Shown here in pieces: positions 56,751-64,000 of a DNA stretch of 64,000 nt (its first letter is position 1; every line of letters starts with the position of its first letter). The notes under the pieces were generated by a model. The model did not search any database, was not told the origin of the DNA, and saw only the letters and a list, made by a program, of their open reading frames with translations. The stretch comes from CAMBDS01 sp964355675. Lineage in GTDB: Bacteria > Electryoneota > AABM5-125-24 > Hatepunaeales > Hatepunaeaceae. The stretch covers positions 83,482-147,481 of the forward strand of contig CAYHEC010000006.1 in NCBI GenBank assembly GCA_964355675.1. The letters run 5' to 3'. A program made the position numbers and the translations under genes.

Positions 56751-56874
56751 GAGCACTTGAGCACTTGAGCACTTGGCACTTGAGCACTTGGCACTTGGCA
56801 CTTGAGCTCTTGAGCACTTGAGCACTTGGCACTTGAGCACTTGAGCACTTGAGCACTTGAGCACTTGAGCACTA
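56751..56874. repeat. Sixteen-unit 8-bp tandem array
   Basis: GAGCACTT units, twelve of 8 bp and four shortened to GGCACTT (7 bp). The last five are consecutive and almost perfect, giving about 31 bp complementary to the array at 56191-56222. The end of the array forms part of the HIT stop codon (TAG, 56872-56874). Confidence 0.9.
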
Positions 56875-57216
56875 TCCCGGTGGCCAGCCTAATTTCCGTC
56901 CGCCTAACAGATGCAAATGAATATGAAACACTTCCTGCCCACCATCTCCTCGGCAATTGAATACAAGACGATATCCGGGATCAGCTATACCCAAATCTCG
57001 AGCAATTTGGTTGGCCGCCAGGACCATTTTTCCGATCAGATCGGAGTCAACCAAGGTTAAATCTTGAATTGTCTCGATGTGACGCTTCGGAATAATCTGA
57101 ATATGTTGTGGAGCTTGAGGCCGAATGTCGCGGAAGGCGACAAGTTCGTCGTCCTCAAAAACTTTGGCGGCAGGTATGTCGCCAGCTCCGATTCGGCAAA
57201 ATATGCAGTCAATCAC
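56872..57216 (-). CDS. HIT-family protein
   Basis: 114 residues from GTG at 57216, chosen over ATG at 57246 because a TATAAT box at 57249-57254 places the transcript start at about 57242, and GAGG precedes the GTG. Purine nucleotide hydrolase/transferase fold. N-terminal CIFCRIGAGDIPAAKVFEDD (CxxC pair) and the catalytic triad HIHLHLLGG near residue 95 are intact, with PQAPQHIQIIPKRH and GQEVFHIHLHLLGGR as expected for HinT-like phosphoramidases. The exact substrate is unknown. The stop codon lies at the edge of the 8-bp array. Confidence 0.92.
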   Translation of the reverse strand: MIDCIFCRIGAGDIPAAKVFEDDELVAFRDIRPQAPQHIQIIPKRHIETIQDLTLVDSDLIGKMVLAANQIARDLGIADPGYRLVFNCRGDGGQEVFHIHLHLLGGRKLGWPPG

Positions 57217-57248
57217 TTCGTATAACCTCGTAAATTTCGTTAACATTC

Positions 57249-57278
57249 ATTATACTTTACTTTGAAGGCTCGGCGCAA
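57249..57278 (-). promoter_or_regulatory. Promoter of the HIT gene
   Basis: TATAAT at 57249-57254 and TTGCGC at 57273-57278 on the minus strand, spaced by 18 bp. It would start transcription near 57242. Confidence 0.45.
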
Positions 57279-57301
57279 GTATTCGAGTTATAAACGCCGA
57301 C

Positions 57302-57330
57302 TTGACAAAGCACTTTCATTAACTTAATTT
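57302..57330 (+). promoter_or_regulatory. Promoter of the SRPBCC-NRAMP operon
   Basis: TTGACA, 17 bp, TAATTT, about 28 bp before the ATG at 57358. It is divergent from the HIT promoter. Confidence 0.6.
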
Positions 57331-57357
57331 TCAATAAATAATTTTAACAGGTTCGTG

Positions 57358-57888
57358 ATGAGAATCTTTCTCAACATTATTGGCGGATTGATAGTGCTGA
57401 CTGTGCTGGCCTCGATGATTGCCGCAATCGGCGGAACATTTATGGATCCGGATCATCAAGCTACTGTCACCGCCCATCTGAACGTCCCGCCTGACAGCAT
57501 TTTCACAGTTATCACCGACTATAGTAATTACCCGCTTTGGCGCAAAGAACTGCTCAAGGTCGAATTACTACCGCCACGAGACACAATTTCAGTCTGGCGG
57601 GAGTTCGACAAGGAAAAAAGTAATTGGGCTTTCGAAGCTGTCGAAGTCGAAGCTCCATTCCACATTAAGATCAATATTGCTGAACCGAACGCGCCCGTTC
57701 AAGGTTCGTGGACAATCTCAATCGTACCTGAAGGTGATGGATCTAGCGTGAACGTAATCGAGGAAGGTACCATCAATAATATTTTTTTTCGATTCCTCGG
57801 CAGTTTGTTCTATAGCCAAACCGCATCCATCGAATCGTACCTGACGTCACTCGCCGCCCGATTCGGGCAGAAACTCGAATTTAAATGA
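57358..57888 (+). CDS. Membrane-anchored SRPBCC-domain protein
   Basis: 176 residues from ATG 57358; a GTG 3 bp upstream is also in frame. An N-terminal membrane segment (NIIGGLIVLTVLASMIAAIG) is followed by a START/SRPBCC lipid- or ligand-binding domain: VTAHLNVPPDSIFTVITDY, NYPLWRKELLKVELL, VEVEAPFHIKINI, WTISIVPEGDGSSVNVIEEG, and the C-terminal helix (IESYLTSLAARFGQKLEF). The ligand is unknown. It overlaps the start of the NRAMP-UspA gene by 4 bp (ATGA), so the two are coupled; no link in function is evident. Confidence 0.75.
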   Translation: MRIFLNIIGGLIVLTVLASMIAAIGGTFMDPDHQATVTAHLNVPPDSIFTVITDYSNYPLWRKELLKVELLPPRDTISVWREFDKEKSNWAFEAVEVEAPFHIKINIAEPNAPVQGSWTISIVPEGDGSSVNVIEEGTINNIFFRFLGSLFYSQTASIESYLTSLAARFGQKLEFK

Positions 57889-59759
57889 ACAAAATTATAG
57901 ATACAAAATCCCTTTCTGAAGTTCACTCCTCCGTCGAAATACCGAAGAATGTCGGGGTGTTCAAGCGTGTCTTTGCCTTTGCCGGTCCAGCATACCTTGT
58001 CAGTGTCGGATACATGGATCCGGGCAATTGGGCCACCGATCTCGCAGGCGGTTCGAGGTTTGGATACGCCCTGTTATGGGTGATCCTGATGTCGAATATG
58101 ATGGCGGTGCTTCTCCAAACCCTGTCAGCGCGGCTTGGTATCGTCACCGGAAAAGACCTCGCCCAAGCATGTCGGTCTGAGTATTCCAAGCCCGCATCCA
58201 TTGCCCTTTGGATTCTTTGTGAAGTAGCCATCGCCGCATGTGACCTCGCGGAGGTACTTGGCACGATTCTCGGGCTGAATCTTCTGTTCGGCTTACCGTT
58301 GCTTTGGGGTTGTGCCATAACATTACTTGATACTTTCCTGCTGTTGCTCATCCAAAAGCTGGGTATCCGCAAGATGGAAGCATTCATCTTGTCGCTGATA
58401 ATGGTGATTGCAGGAGGATTTGTGATAAATCTGTTCCTTGCCAAGCCCGACTGGGGAGCCGCCGTTGCGGGCCTGACTCCTTCTCTGCCGACCGGTTCGC
58501 TCTACATCATCCTTGGCATCATCGGAGCGACGGTCATGCCGCACAATCTTTACCTGCATTCCTCACTGGTGCAAACTCGGAGAGTATCGCAGTCTATCGA
58601 TTCGAAGGCTCAAGCCTGCAAGTATAACCTCATCGACTCAATAATCGCTCTAAATGCGGCATTTTTTGTCAATTCGGCGATACTCATTCTCGCCGCCGCA
58701 GTGTTCTTCAGGAATGGAATAGTCGTCACCGAGATCCAGCAGGCTCACCAGATGCTGAACGATCTGGTCGGATCGAGAGTCGCACCGATAGCATTCGGGC
58801 TTGCACTTCTCGCCGCCGGGCAAAGTTCTACCCTAACCGGAACACTTGCCGGGCAGATCGTGATGGAGGGTTTTGTCAAGATTCGTCTCCGACCCTGGTT
58901 ACGACGTCTGGTCACCAGATCGATAGCTCTTTTGCCTGCTGTCATCGTTATAGTCATATCAGGCGATCAAGGAACTTATAAGTTATTGATCTTGAGTCAG
59001 GTAATCCTCAGCCTCCAGCTACCGTTCGCCATTGTCCCGCTCGTCCATTTTACCAGCAGTAAAATCAAAATGGGCTCGTTTGCTAACAAGCTGTGGGTCA
59101 AAATTCTTGCCTGGATTTCATCGATAATAATAATCGCGCTCAACGGCTGGCTGGTTTATAGTCAAATCAGCGAATGGCTGGCGGGAGATGTGCCCGGATT
59201 GCTGTCGATATTTATTCTCAGTCTGGCGCTCGGAATTGGTCTCTTCCTGATCTATATCATCGTTTTACCATTCATCCGACGAGGCAAGGCGTGGGAGAAA
59301 ATTCAAACCACCGGTGCGGCATTCGTCATTGAAAAGATCGAAACCCATCATAACAAAAACATCGCCGCCGCTCTCGGACGGGATGCTGGCGACGCGGCAA
59401 TAGTCAGCCGGGCTCTGACGCTCGCCAAAGCCGAGCAGGCGCTATTAACCCTTATCCACGTAGTCGATTCAGCGCCCGCCCAAATCTATAGCGATGACGT
59501 ATATGATGAGCATACGCGGGATGACGAACGTTACTTAATGGAAATCGCCTCAGAGATACAAGCCGCGGGAGTATCGGTCGAGATAGCGCTCTTGCATGGC
59601 GACCCTGCCAGAGAGCTGACCGTTTTTGTCAAATCTCACAAAATCGACTTGCTGGTGATGGGGTCGCACGGCCACCGGTTATTAGGCGACCTGCTGTTGG
59701 GGCAGACAGTCGATCCGGTGCGACACAATCTCGATATTCCCGTGCTCGTGGTGAGGTAG
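57885..59759 (+). CDS. NRAMP-type divalent metal transporter fused to a UspA domain
   Basis: 624 residues. Residues ~20-430 are an NRAMP/MntH-like proton-coupled transporter for Mn2+ or other divalent metals: GYMDPGNWATDLAGG (DPGN metal site), then MPHNLYLHSSLVQTRR (metal-site Met-Pro-His), and about eleven membrane helices up to residue 465. Residues ~485-624 form a UspA-type nucleotide-binding domain (IAAALGRDAGDAAIV, ALTLIHVVD-like LLTLIHVVDSA, VMGSHGHRLLGDLLLG, VLVVR). A soluble UspA tail on an NRAMP transporter may sense ATP or stress and gate transport, which is inference. It is the second gene of an operon with the SRPBCC protein. Confidence 0.93.
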   Translation: MNKIIDTKSLSEVHSSVEIPKNVGVFKRVFAFAGPAYLVSVGYMDPGNWATDLAGGSRFGYALLWVILMSNMMAVLLQTLSARLGIVTGKDLAQACRSEYSKPASIALWILCEVAIAACDLAEVLGTILGLNLLFGLPLLWGCAITLLDTFLLLLIQKLGIRKMEAFILSLIMVIAGGFVINLFLAKPDWGAAVAGLTPSLPTGSLYIILGIIGATVMPHNLYLHSSLVQTRRVSQSIDSKAQACKYNLIDSIIALNAAFFVNSAILILAAAVFFRNGIVVTEIQQAHQMLNDLVGSRVAPIAFGLALLAAGQSSTLTGTLAGQIVMEGFVKIRLRPWLRRLVTRSIALLPAVIVIVISGDQGTYKLLILSQVILSLQLPFAIVPLVHFTSSKIKMGSFANKLWVKILAWISSIIIIALNGWLVYSQISEWLAGDVPGLLSIFILSLALGIGLFLIYIIVLPFIRRGKAWEKIQTTGAAFVIEKIETHHNKNIAAALGRDAGDAAIVSRALTLAKAEQALLTLIHVVDSAPAQIYSDDVYDEHTRDDERYLMEIASEIQAAGVSVEIALLHGDPARELTVFVKSHKIDLLVMGSHGHRLLGDLLLGQTVDPVRHNLDIPVLVVR

Positions 59760-59767
59760 CGCTTCGC

Positions 59768-59934
59768 CTTGGAGGGCGGACACGCTTGTCCGCCCCCGAA
59801 GCAAATGAGTCCAGGCGGACGCCCTCGTCCGCCCTTGGAACTAGTGTTCTGTCAAAAGATTAATGTTGGGTGATGGTAGCGCAGCGATTTATCACGCCTA
59901 CCGTCCCAATCTCGTTATGAGCGCGATAAATCGC
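59768..59934. repeat. Palindromes after the NRAMP gene
   Basis: CTTGGAGGGCGGACACG with its complement GTCCGCC (about 59769-59796), a second AGGCGGACGCC...GTCCGCC pair (about 59813-59838), and a separate 10-bp arm pair GCGATTTATC (59884-59893) / GATAAATCGC (59925-59934). The last looks like a different family. Confidence 0.7.
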
Positions 59935-60025
59935 CGCACAACCGATCGTTATTTACATGACAAGATACTAGTAGTTTTAGTTTTGGCGTGGACATGAGTG
60001 TCCGCCCTCCAAGCACCACACAACC

Positions 60026-61213
60026 TCAATTTGAGGCAAGAAATGCCTCGAGCGCCAAAGCAACATCGGCCGGACGATTTTCCTTACCATTTCCGCGCAA
60101 ATCAAGCGCCGTATGTTTCTTCATATTTGAAGGAATCCACCGGCAAGGCTCGTCCCGGCCGCAAAATATGGAAAAAGTTGGAACTCCCGACGCCACCGCG
60201 AGATGAAGCAAGCCGTTCTCCCCGCTCACAACCACACCGCATCGGCTCATCAGAGCCGCAACACTTAGTAGGTCATCCATTCCAACCCAAATCACTCTAA
60301 CTCCGGCAATACTTTCCAGAGTTTTCAAACTCTCTCTCTCGTTTGATCCCGCAAACAGAAGCCAGGTGATGGCATTCTTCTTCGAATACTCCACAAGCAA
60401 CTTCCGCCATTTGTCAACAGGCCACAAACGCCATTCGCGACGACAGTACGGAGCAAGACCAAGCACAATATCATCAGGTTTAATTTCAGCTTGGCGGAGA
60501 AATTGATCTGCCGCCGCAAATTCTGTTGAATGGGGAAATACTTGTGGCAGATAATCTGGTGAGTCTTCACCACGGAGAGCATTCCAAATAAAATGTGTGA
60601 GCAAGTTAAATTTCGGTAAGACGGCGTAGGATGCAGAATTTTCTGGTTTGACTGTATGGGTGTATGCCCAACTTCGCATCCTCCGCTCAAATCCAATCCT
60701 TATCGGAGTCCTAATTAGTCGAACGAGCAACGCCGAACCGGGGGTACTCTGGAAATCTATGACTGCTTGATATTTGTTTTGGCGGAGAATTCTTATCAGC
60801 GGGTAATAGGCACTTATCGATGAACCTCGATTAGGGGCAATGATAACGTTGCGGAGATCTGGATTGTTGCGAAGTGGCTGGGCAGGTATCTTTTCTACAA
60901 GTACGTCGATGGCTGTTTCGGGGTGAGCTTTCTTAAAGGCATGGATCGCAGGAGTGGCAAGCAGAACGTCACCCATTGCGCGCAAGAGTACAAATAGGAC
61001 AGGTTTTCCATCCTGGAGGGCGGGTTTTAACCCGCCCTTTTTCTGCCGCAGGGTGTCCTCACCCTGCAGTGCATTTTCTTGCCGCAGGGTGTCCTCACCC
61101 TGCGGATTATTTGCATCCATGCCGCAGGGTGTCTTCACCCTGCGGTCTATTTGCATCAATGTCGCAGGGTGAAGACACCCTGCGACAGCGTTGCCCACAA
61201 TCATAACCGACAT
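60026..61213 (-). CDS. Glycosyltransferase family 9 (heptosyltransferase-like)
   Basis: 395 residues if started at ATG 61213, which overlaps the kinase gene by 13 bp. The GT9 domain starts at KPVLFVLLRAMGDVLLATPA (about codon 72), with ALQIAVLVEK-like AIDVLVEKIP, VIDFQSTPGSALLVRLI, PYCRREWRLWPVDKWRKLL and SGENGLLHLAVASGVPTFS. It would transfer a heptose or related sugar to lipopolysaccharide core. Everything before residue 72 is encoded by a series of five palindromes (61016-61186) and reads GEDTLRQ twice. Internal in-frame starts before the domain are few (a TTG inside VLLRAM), so the true start is unsure. It may be translationally coupled to the kinase. Confidence 0.85.
   Translation of the reverse strand: MSVMIVGNAVAGCLHPATLMQIDRRVKTPCGMDANNPQGEDTLRQENALQGEDTLRQKKGGLKPALQDGKPVLFVLLRAMGDVLLATPAIHAFKKAHPETAIDVLVEKIPAQPLRNNPDLRNVIIAPNRGSSISAYYPLIRILRQNKYQAVIDFQSTPGSALLVRLIRTPIRIGFERRMRSWAYTHTVKPENSASYAVLPKFNLLTHFIWNALRGEDSPDYLPQVFPHSTEFAAADQFLRQAEIKPDDIVLGLAPYCRREWRLWPVDKWRKLLVEYSKKNAITWLLFAGSNERESLKTLESIAGVRVIWVGMDDLLSVAALMSRCGVVVSGENGLLHLAVASGVPTFSIFCGRDEPCRWIPSNMKKHTALDLRGNGKENRPADVALALEAFLASN
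61016..61186. repeat. Series of five palindromes between kinase and GT9 domain
   Basis: GGAGGGCGGGTT / AACCCGCCC (about 61016-61039), then four copies of CGCAGGGTG (about 61046-61068, 61081-61104, 61121-61145, 61161-61186). Spacers are short and related (ATTTGCATC in two of them). The cluster is open in the reading frame of the glycosyltransferase. Confidence 0.85.
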
Positions 61214-61977
61214 TTTAACGAAAGAACAAACTTTGCCCCAACTTCACCGTTTTCAACAGCGATCAAATCTCCTCCCATCGACCTGATTGCTATTCTTGCA
61301 TAGGACAATCCCATTCCAATATCGCGTCTCGCACCGAGATTTTTTGTTACCGTAATTTTGTGACGGTCAAAAATCGAGTCAAATTGTTCCGGGTGAAGCA
61401 ATTCCCCATCATCGGTAACTGTTAATTTCCAAACATTACTTCTCGAAGCCTTGTTTGCTACACTTATTATTCTACCGCCCTTTCGAGTGTGTTTCAGGCA
61501 GTTTTCGAACAGATTGATGATAGCGCGTTCGAATGCCGCGTAGTCGCCTACGGCGTGTATCCCCGACGCTCGATCTTCAAAGGAAAATTCCCTCTGGAGG
61601 TCTAAATGCATCAATTTATCTAACCGCGACTTGACGATTACGCCAGGATCAAACATGTCATGAAATAATGTTTGTTCGCCAGTTTCTATCTTAATCTGTT
61701 CGGATAAATTATGGATCATTGCAAGTTGTAGCATCCCGCCCTCCTCAGCAGAGTCCAGCAGGCGCAAAGCTTTCGGCGAAAGCTCTTTTCTGGCAACCAT
61801 TTTGGCAACCTGCAGACTACCCAATGTAACCGCAAGGGGATTCTTGATGTCGTGGAATAGAGAACGAATCATCAGATTATTTTGCCGTTCCTGAGCTGAA
61901 AAAAGCTCTTCGAGTTCGGCAATACGCGCTTTTAAGCTTGCGACAGAATCATGTTTAGAAGGAATTCGGTTGGGCAC
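61201..61977 (-). CDS. Sensor histidine kinase core protein
   Basis: 258 residues from GTG at 61977, chosen for GGAG a few bases upstream; the longer frame begins inside a palindrome. A coiled-coil (ASLKARIAELEELFSAQERQ) precedes the dimerisation/phosphoacceptor H-box FHDIKNPLAVTLGSLQ, followed by the ATPase domain: N-box AIINLFENCLKH, G-box regions (VTDDGELLH, GARRDIGMGLSYARIAIRSM). No membrane segment or input domain is visible, so it may respond to a partner or have a lost input. No response regulator is adjacent; a degraded Fis-type HTH gene lies at the window end but is unlikely to be its partner. It overlaps the GT9 frame by 13 bp. Confidence 0.85.
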   Translation of the reverse strand: MPNRIPSKHDSVASLKARIAELEELFSAQERQNNLMIRSLFHDIKNPLAVTLGSLQVAKMVARKELSPKALRLLDSAEEGGMLQLAMIHNLSEQIKIETGEQTLFHDMFDPGVIVKSRLDKLMHLDLQREFSFEDRASGIHAVGDYAAFERAIINLFENCLKHTRKGGRIISVANKASRSNVWKLTVTDDGELLHPEQFDSIFDRHKITVTKNLGARRDIGMGLSYARIAIRSMGGDLIAVENGEVGAKFVLSLKCRL

Positions 61978-62119
61978 TGTTCTCCAAAAAGCTGTCAACG
62001 CTCTGGGGTTGACGGTGACAACGATGACCGTGTGTAGCCCGCACAGCTTTGCTGGGCGGGTATCGCTGCTGACCGCGGCAGGTCGGCGGCGGTTCGTGCA
62101 TCGGGCTGGAAGCCCTATT

Positions 62120-62992
62120 CTACGTACCGATAAGTTCTTTTAAAGTAGCCAAATTACGAGCATAATCTGGAATCTCCCCGGGAGTTTCCAGGAGTCCAGG
62201 AATATTTGTAAAACGAGGATCTTCGATCAATCGCTTGAAGGGGTAAGCGCCGATCTCGCCTTTACCAATGTCCTCGTGCCGATCGACGCGACTACCGAGC
62301 TTCTTCTTAGTGTCGTTCAAGTGAAAACAGACGATTTTTTCGAGTCCGATTATCTTATCGAACTCGCTGAAAACCTGATCGTAACCATCGTCGGTAGTCC
62401 AGTCATAACCCGCCGAGTGGATGTGGCAGGTGTCGAGACACACACCCATTCGTGATGGGGCATCGGTAAGGCGAAGCATTTCCGCAAGGTGTTCGAACTT
62501 GTAGCCGAGATGACTCCCCTGCCCGGCAGTAACTTCGAGTAGGCACTTAGTTTTACCATCCGGGTGTTGGTCGAAAATTTCTTTCAGCGAGTCGGCTACA
62601 CGTTGAATACCTTTCTTTTCGCTGGCGATAAGGTCAAGAATGTCAACCTTTTCACCGGGTGCATGCGAGCCGGGATGGAGCACGACGCCGATCAGTCCAA
62701 GCTGGTCGCCGCGGATAAGTTCGTCGAGATAGGCGGCTTTCGACTTCTCGCGGTTCTCCTCGACAGGTGCGCAGAGGTTGATCAGGTAAGCCGCGTGCGA
62801 GACGGCGTGAGTGACTCCGTGGCTTTTCAGTCCCGCGAACCACTTCTCCAGTTCAGCGTCCTCGAACGGTTTACCGACCCATTGGTGCTGATTCTTTGAG
62901 AAAATTTGTATGGCCGGGACGCCAAGGGTTTGGGCGTTGAGAGGACCTTTCGATACCCCTCCGGCAGTTGAGACGTGAGCGCCTAATATCAT
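62120..62992 (-). CDS. nfo: Endonuclease IV (AP endonuclease)
   Basis: 290 residues, usual size. It cuts DNA 5' to abasic sites in base-excision repair and binds a trinuclear zinc centre. The TIM-barrel signature residues are present: GAHVSTAGGVSKGPLNA, HPGSHAPGEK, LEVTAGQGSHLG, DTCHIHSAGYD, CFHLNDTKKKLGSRVDRHED and GIPGLLETPGE-like IPGLLETPGEIPD. Start ATG at 62992. Palindromes stand downstream (62040-62100, CCCGCACAGCTTTGCTGGG) and upstream (63037-63134). Confidence 0.95.
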   Translation of the reverse strand: MILGAHVSTAGGVSKGPLNAQTLGVPAIQIFSKNQHQWVGKPFEDAELEKWFAGLKSHGVTHAVSHAAYLINLCAPVEENREKSKAAYLDELIRGDQLGLIGVVLHPGSHAPGEKVDILDLIASEKKGIQRVADSLKEIFDQHPDGKTKCLLEVTAGQGSHLGYKFEHLAEMLRLTDAPSRMGVCLDTCHIHSAGYDWTTDDGYDQVFSEFDKIIGLEKIVCFHLNDTKKKLGSRVDRHEDIGKGEIGAYPFKRLIEDPRFTNIPGLLETPGEIPDYARNLATLKELIGT

Positions 62993-63036
62993 ATATTTTA
63001 GATTTTAGATTTTGGATTTTGGAATTGAAATTACTC

Positions 63037-63134
63037 GCGTAGGGCGGATTTCCAAATCCGCCTGTTCACCACGTAGGACGGGCATCTTGCCCGTCACGGT
63101 CGGAACCGGCCAAGCGGACGCCCTCGTCCGCCTA
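63037..63134. repeat. Three palindromes upstream of nfo
   Basis: GTAGGGCGGATTT / AAATCCGCC, GGACGGGC / GCCCGTC and GGCGGACG / CGTCCGCC in a row. The middle one matches the palindrome remnant in the sorting domain of the T9SS gene at about 11485-11504. Confidence 0.7.
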
Positions 63135-63158
63135 AATTTGCTTACTTTTCCAATGAAT

Positions 63159-63671
63159 TCAACTAACGAATTCAAGAATTTTATCGAATTTAACTTCTTG
63201 TGGATGCTTTAGATGAAGCAATGGAACTTGACTCCCATTCACCTGTAGAAAGGCTTCGACAATAGGACGTTCACGTTTTCGGAACGTATAGACGTAATGG
63301 ATGAACTCCCAACGGAATTTTTCGATGCAACCCTCTGCCATATCGGGGCGTTCACGACCATGACCTTTGACAACTCGAGATAAACATCGATATAAGCAGA
63401 TCGGAGTTGGAAAATCGAGCCAGATCACACCATCGGCACGTCGGAGTCGAATATCGAGCGTTCTGGCATAATTACCTTCGACAATCCAGGTATCTCCCTG
63501 TACTAACTCACCGACCAACTCGATCCATCTTGGGAAAGTCACGTGCACCCATCCGGCATTCCAGAAGTGGCGGTCAAGATGAATGACCTCCAGTCCAAGC
63601 CGCTCGCCAAGCTTTCTTGCGAGCGTCGATTTCCCTGAGCCGGGGCTACCGATGATAAGAATGCGTTTCAT
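63159..63671 (-). CDS. P-loop kinase of the FlaR/adenylate-kinase-like group
   Basis: 170 residues. Walker A GSPGSGKSTLARKLGERL at the N-terminus, then the HLDRHFWNAGWVHVTFPRW block and TWIVEGNYARTLDIRLRRAD, characteristic of the FlaR / AAA_18 proteins annotated as DNA topology modulation proteins. The reaction is unknown; nucleoside or nucleotide phosphorylation is a reasonable guess from the fold. It stands alone with no obvious partner. Confidence 0.85.
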   Translation of the reverse strand: MKRILIIGSPGSGKSTLARKLGERLGLEVIHLDRHFWNAGWVHVTFPRWIELVGELVQGDTWIVEGNYARTLDIRLRRADGVIWLDFPTPICLYRCLSRVVKGHGRERPDMAEGCIEKFRWEFIHYVYTFRKRERPIVEAFLQVNGSQVPLLHLKHPQEVKFDKILEFVS

Positions 63672-63788
63672 GGTTGATCGCGAAAAATAATGCTCTCTTC
63701 TCGTTTTTGTGAACGAAGTGAAGCAATCCCGTCGTTCGTACTAAGGCGGTTGCTGATGGGAATGAATTAATCGATCCCTTTCGAAGAG

Positions 63789-63954
63789 CTAATCTTCATC
63801 GCCCACATCATTATCTTGTGATAATTCTTTGATATCCATTGATTTGATTTCATTTTGGATATAGCGTCGACTGACTCTTAACTGTCTTGCGGTTTCACTT
63901 CTATTGCCTTTGGTATGATCAAGTGTTTTGAGTATATGAGATCTTATGAGTTCG
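63789..63954 (-). pseudogene. C-terminal Fis-type HTH fragment of an NtrC-family regulator
   Basis: A minus-strand frame reads HILKTLDHTKGNRSETARQL, then RVSRRYIQNEIKSMD, ending in SQDNDVGDED before the stop at 63789-63791. This is the DNA-binding end of sigma-54-dependent activators. Reading upstream, the frame meets a stop codon where the dispersed repeat begins at about 63948 (GAGTTCGTTGATTTATTCG). The gene thus appears truncated by the insertion of that repeat. The AAA+ domain and receiver are not seen. Only about 55 codons remain. Confidence 0.6.
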
Positions 63955-64000
63955 TTGATTTATTCGTTCGAGTAGAGATTTGATCCTCTTGGAGGGGGGG
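63948..64000. repeat. Second copy of the dispersed inverted-repeat element, cut by the window end
   Basis: 53 bp identical to the complement of 30455-30507 (starting GAGTTCGTTGATTTATTCG and ending in GGAGGGGGGG). It lies at the broken end of the HTH gene, so it may have inserted there. Confidence 0.85.

Noticed and set aside
61046..61186. CRISPR-like array of regularly spaced 25-bp repeats
   Set aside because: The repeats are palindromes of one dispersed family, the spacers are short (about 10-16 bp) and similar to each other, and no cas gene is near.
61046..61186. GEDTLRQ repeats as a real protein repeat domain
   Set aside because: The residues are a direct reading of the intergenic palindrome and appear in several unrelated genes and frames.

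Overview
The window reads as a chromosomal segment of a Gram-negative bacterium, probably an uncultured lineage of the FCB superphylum or a nearby candidate phylum. The main clue is four large secreted proteins that end in a type IX secretion style C-terminal sorting domain (PNPFNS, then YD(V/L)SG, then GVY, then a basic end). A DUF4835/PorD-like protein, outer-membrane barrel proteins, a TolC-like exporter and DedA fit an organism with an outer membrane. The exact phylum cannot be settled from the sequence alone. No rRNA, tRNA, phage, transposase or CRISPR locus was recognised.

Layout. 1-3.5 kb: the start of an RlmB/TrmH-type methyltransferase, two copies of a 206-bp unit that each end in an intrinsic terminator, and a small sugar-nucleotide cluster (half-size EamA transporter, RmlA, UDP-glucose dehydrogenase). 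3.9-7.0 kb: a tandem pair of secreted Ntn-hydrolase-like proteins. 7.4-11.1 kb: glutamine synthetase, a membrane-anchored unknown and HisC. 11.2-25.1 kb: secreted proteins (two T9SS paralogues sharing a 283-bp identical block, a beta-helix protein, two small exported proteins, one of them frameshifted), interleaved with a class II ribonucleotide reductase and a DegT-family aminotransferase. 25.7-39.5 kb: TypA, an M16 peptidase, DedA, a murein amidase/transglycosylase operon, an outer-membrane barrel, the PorD-like protein, and pepP-leuD-coaE. 39.6-51.5 kb: a TPR protein, an adaptor-permease-TolC exporter operon without its ATPase, MiaA, MutL, an M50 protease and QueA. 51.5-64 kb: another T9SS protein, a barrel, RuvB, a four-helix-bundle protein, HIT, SRPBCC, an NRAMP-UspA fusion, a GT9 glycosyltransferase, a histidine kinase, endonuclease IV, a P-loop kinase and a broken Fis-type HTH gene.

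The most unusual aspect is not a gene. The window is strewn with short palindromes of several recurring families (CTTGGAGGGCGG, CGCAGGGTG, TAGGGGC, GTCAACCC, CCGCACAGCTTTGC, CTCATACCGGCG). Most lie in intergenic gaps, but some lie in frame inside genes: two T9SS paralogues carry them in loops of the sorting domain, and the terminal extensions of MiaA and of the GT9 glycosyltransferase consist of them. This resembles in outline the in-frame palindromic elements described in Rickettsia, but the families here look unrelated. A second oddity is an 8-bp tandem repeat (AAGTGCTC) that brackets the four-helix-bundle gene in inverted orientation, contains the ruvB start codon and ends in the stop codon of the HIT gene. 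The arrangement recalls the stem-plus-ORF layout of intervening sequences in 23S rRNA genes.
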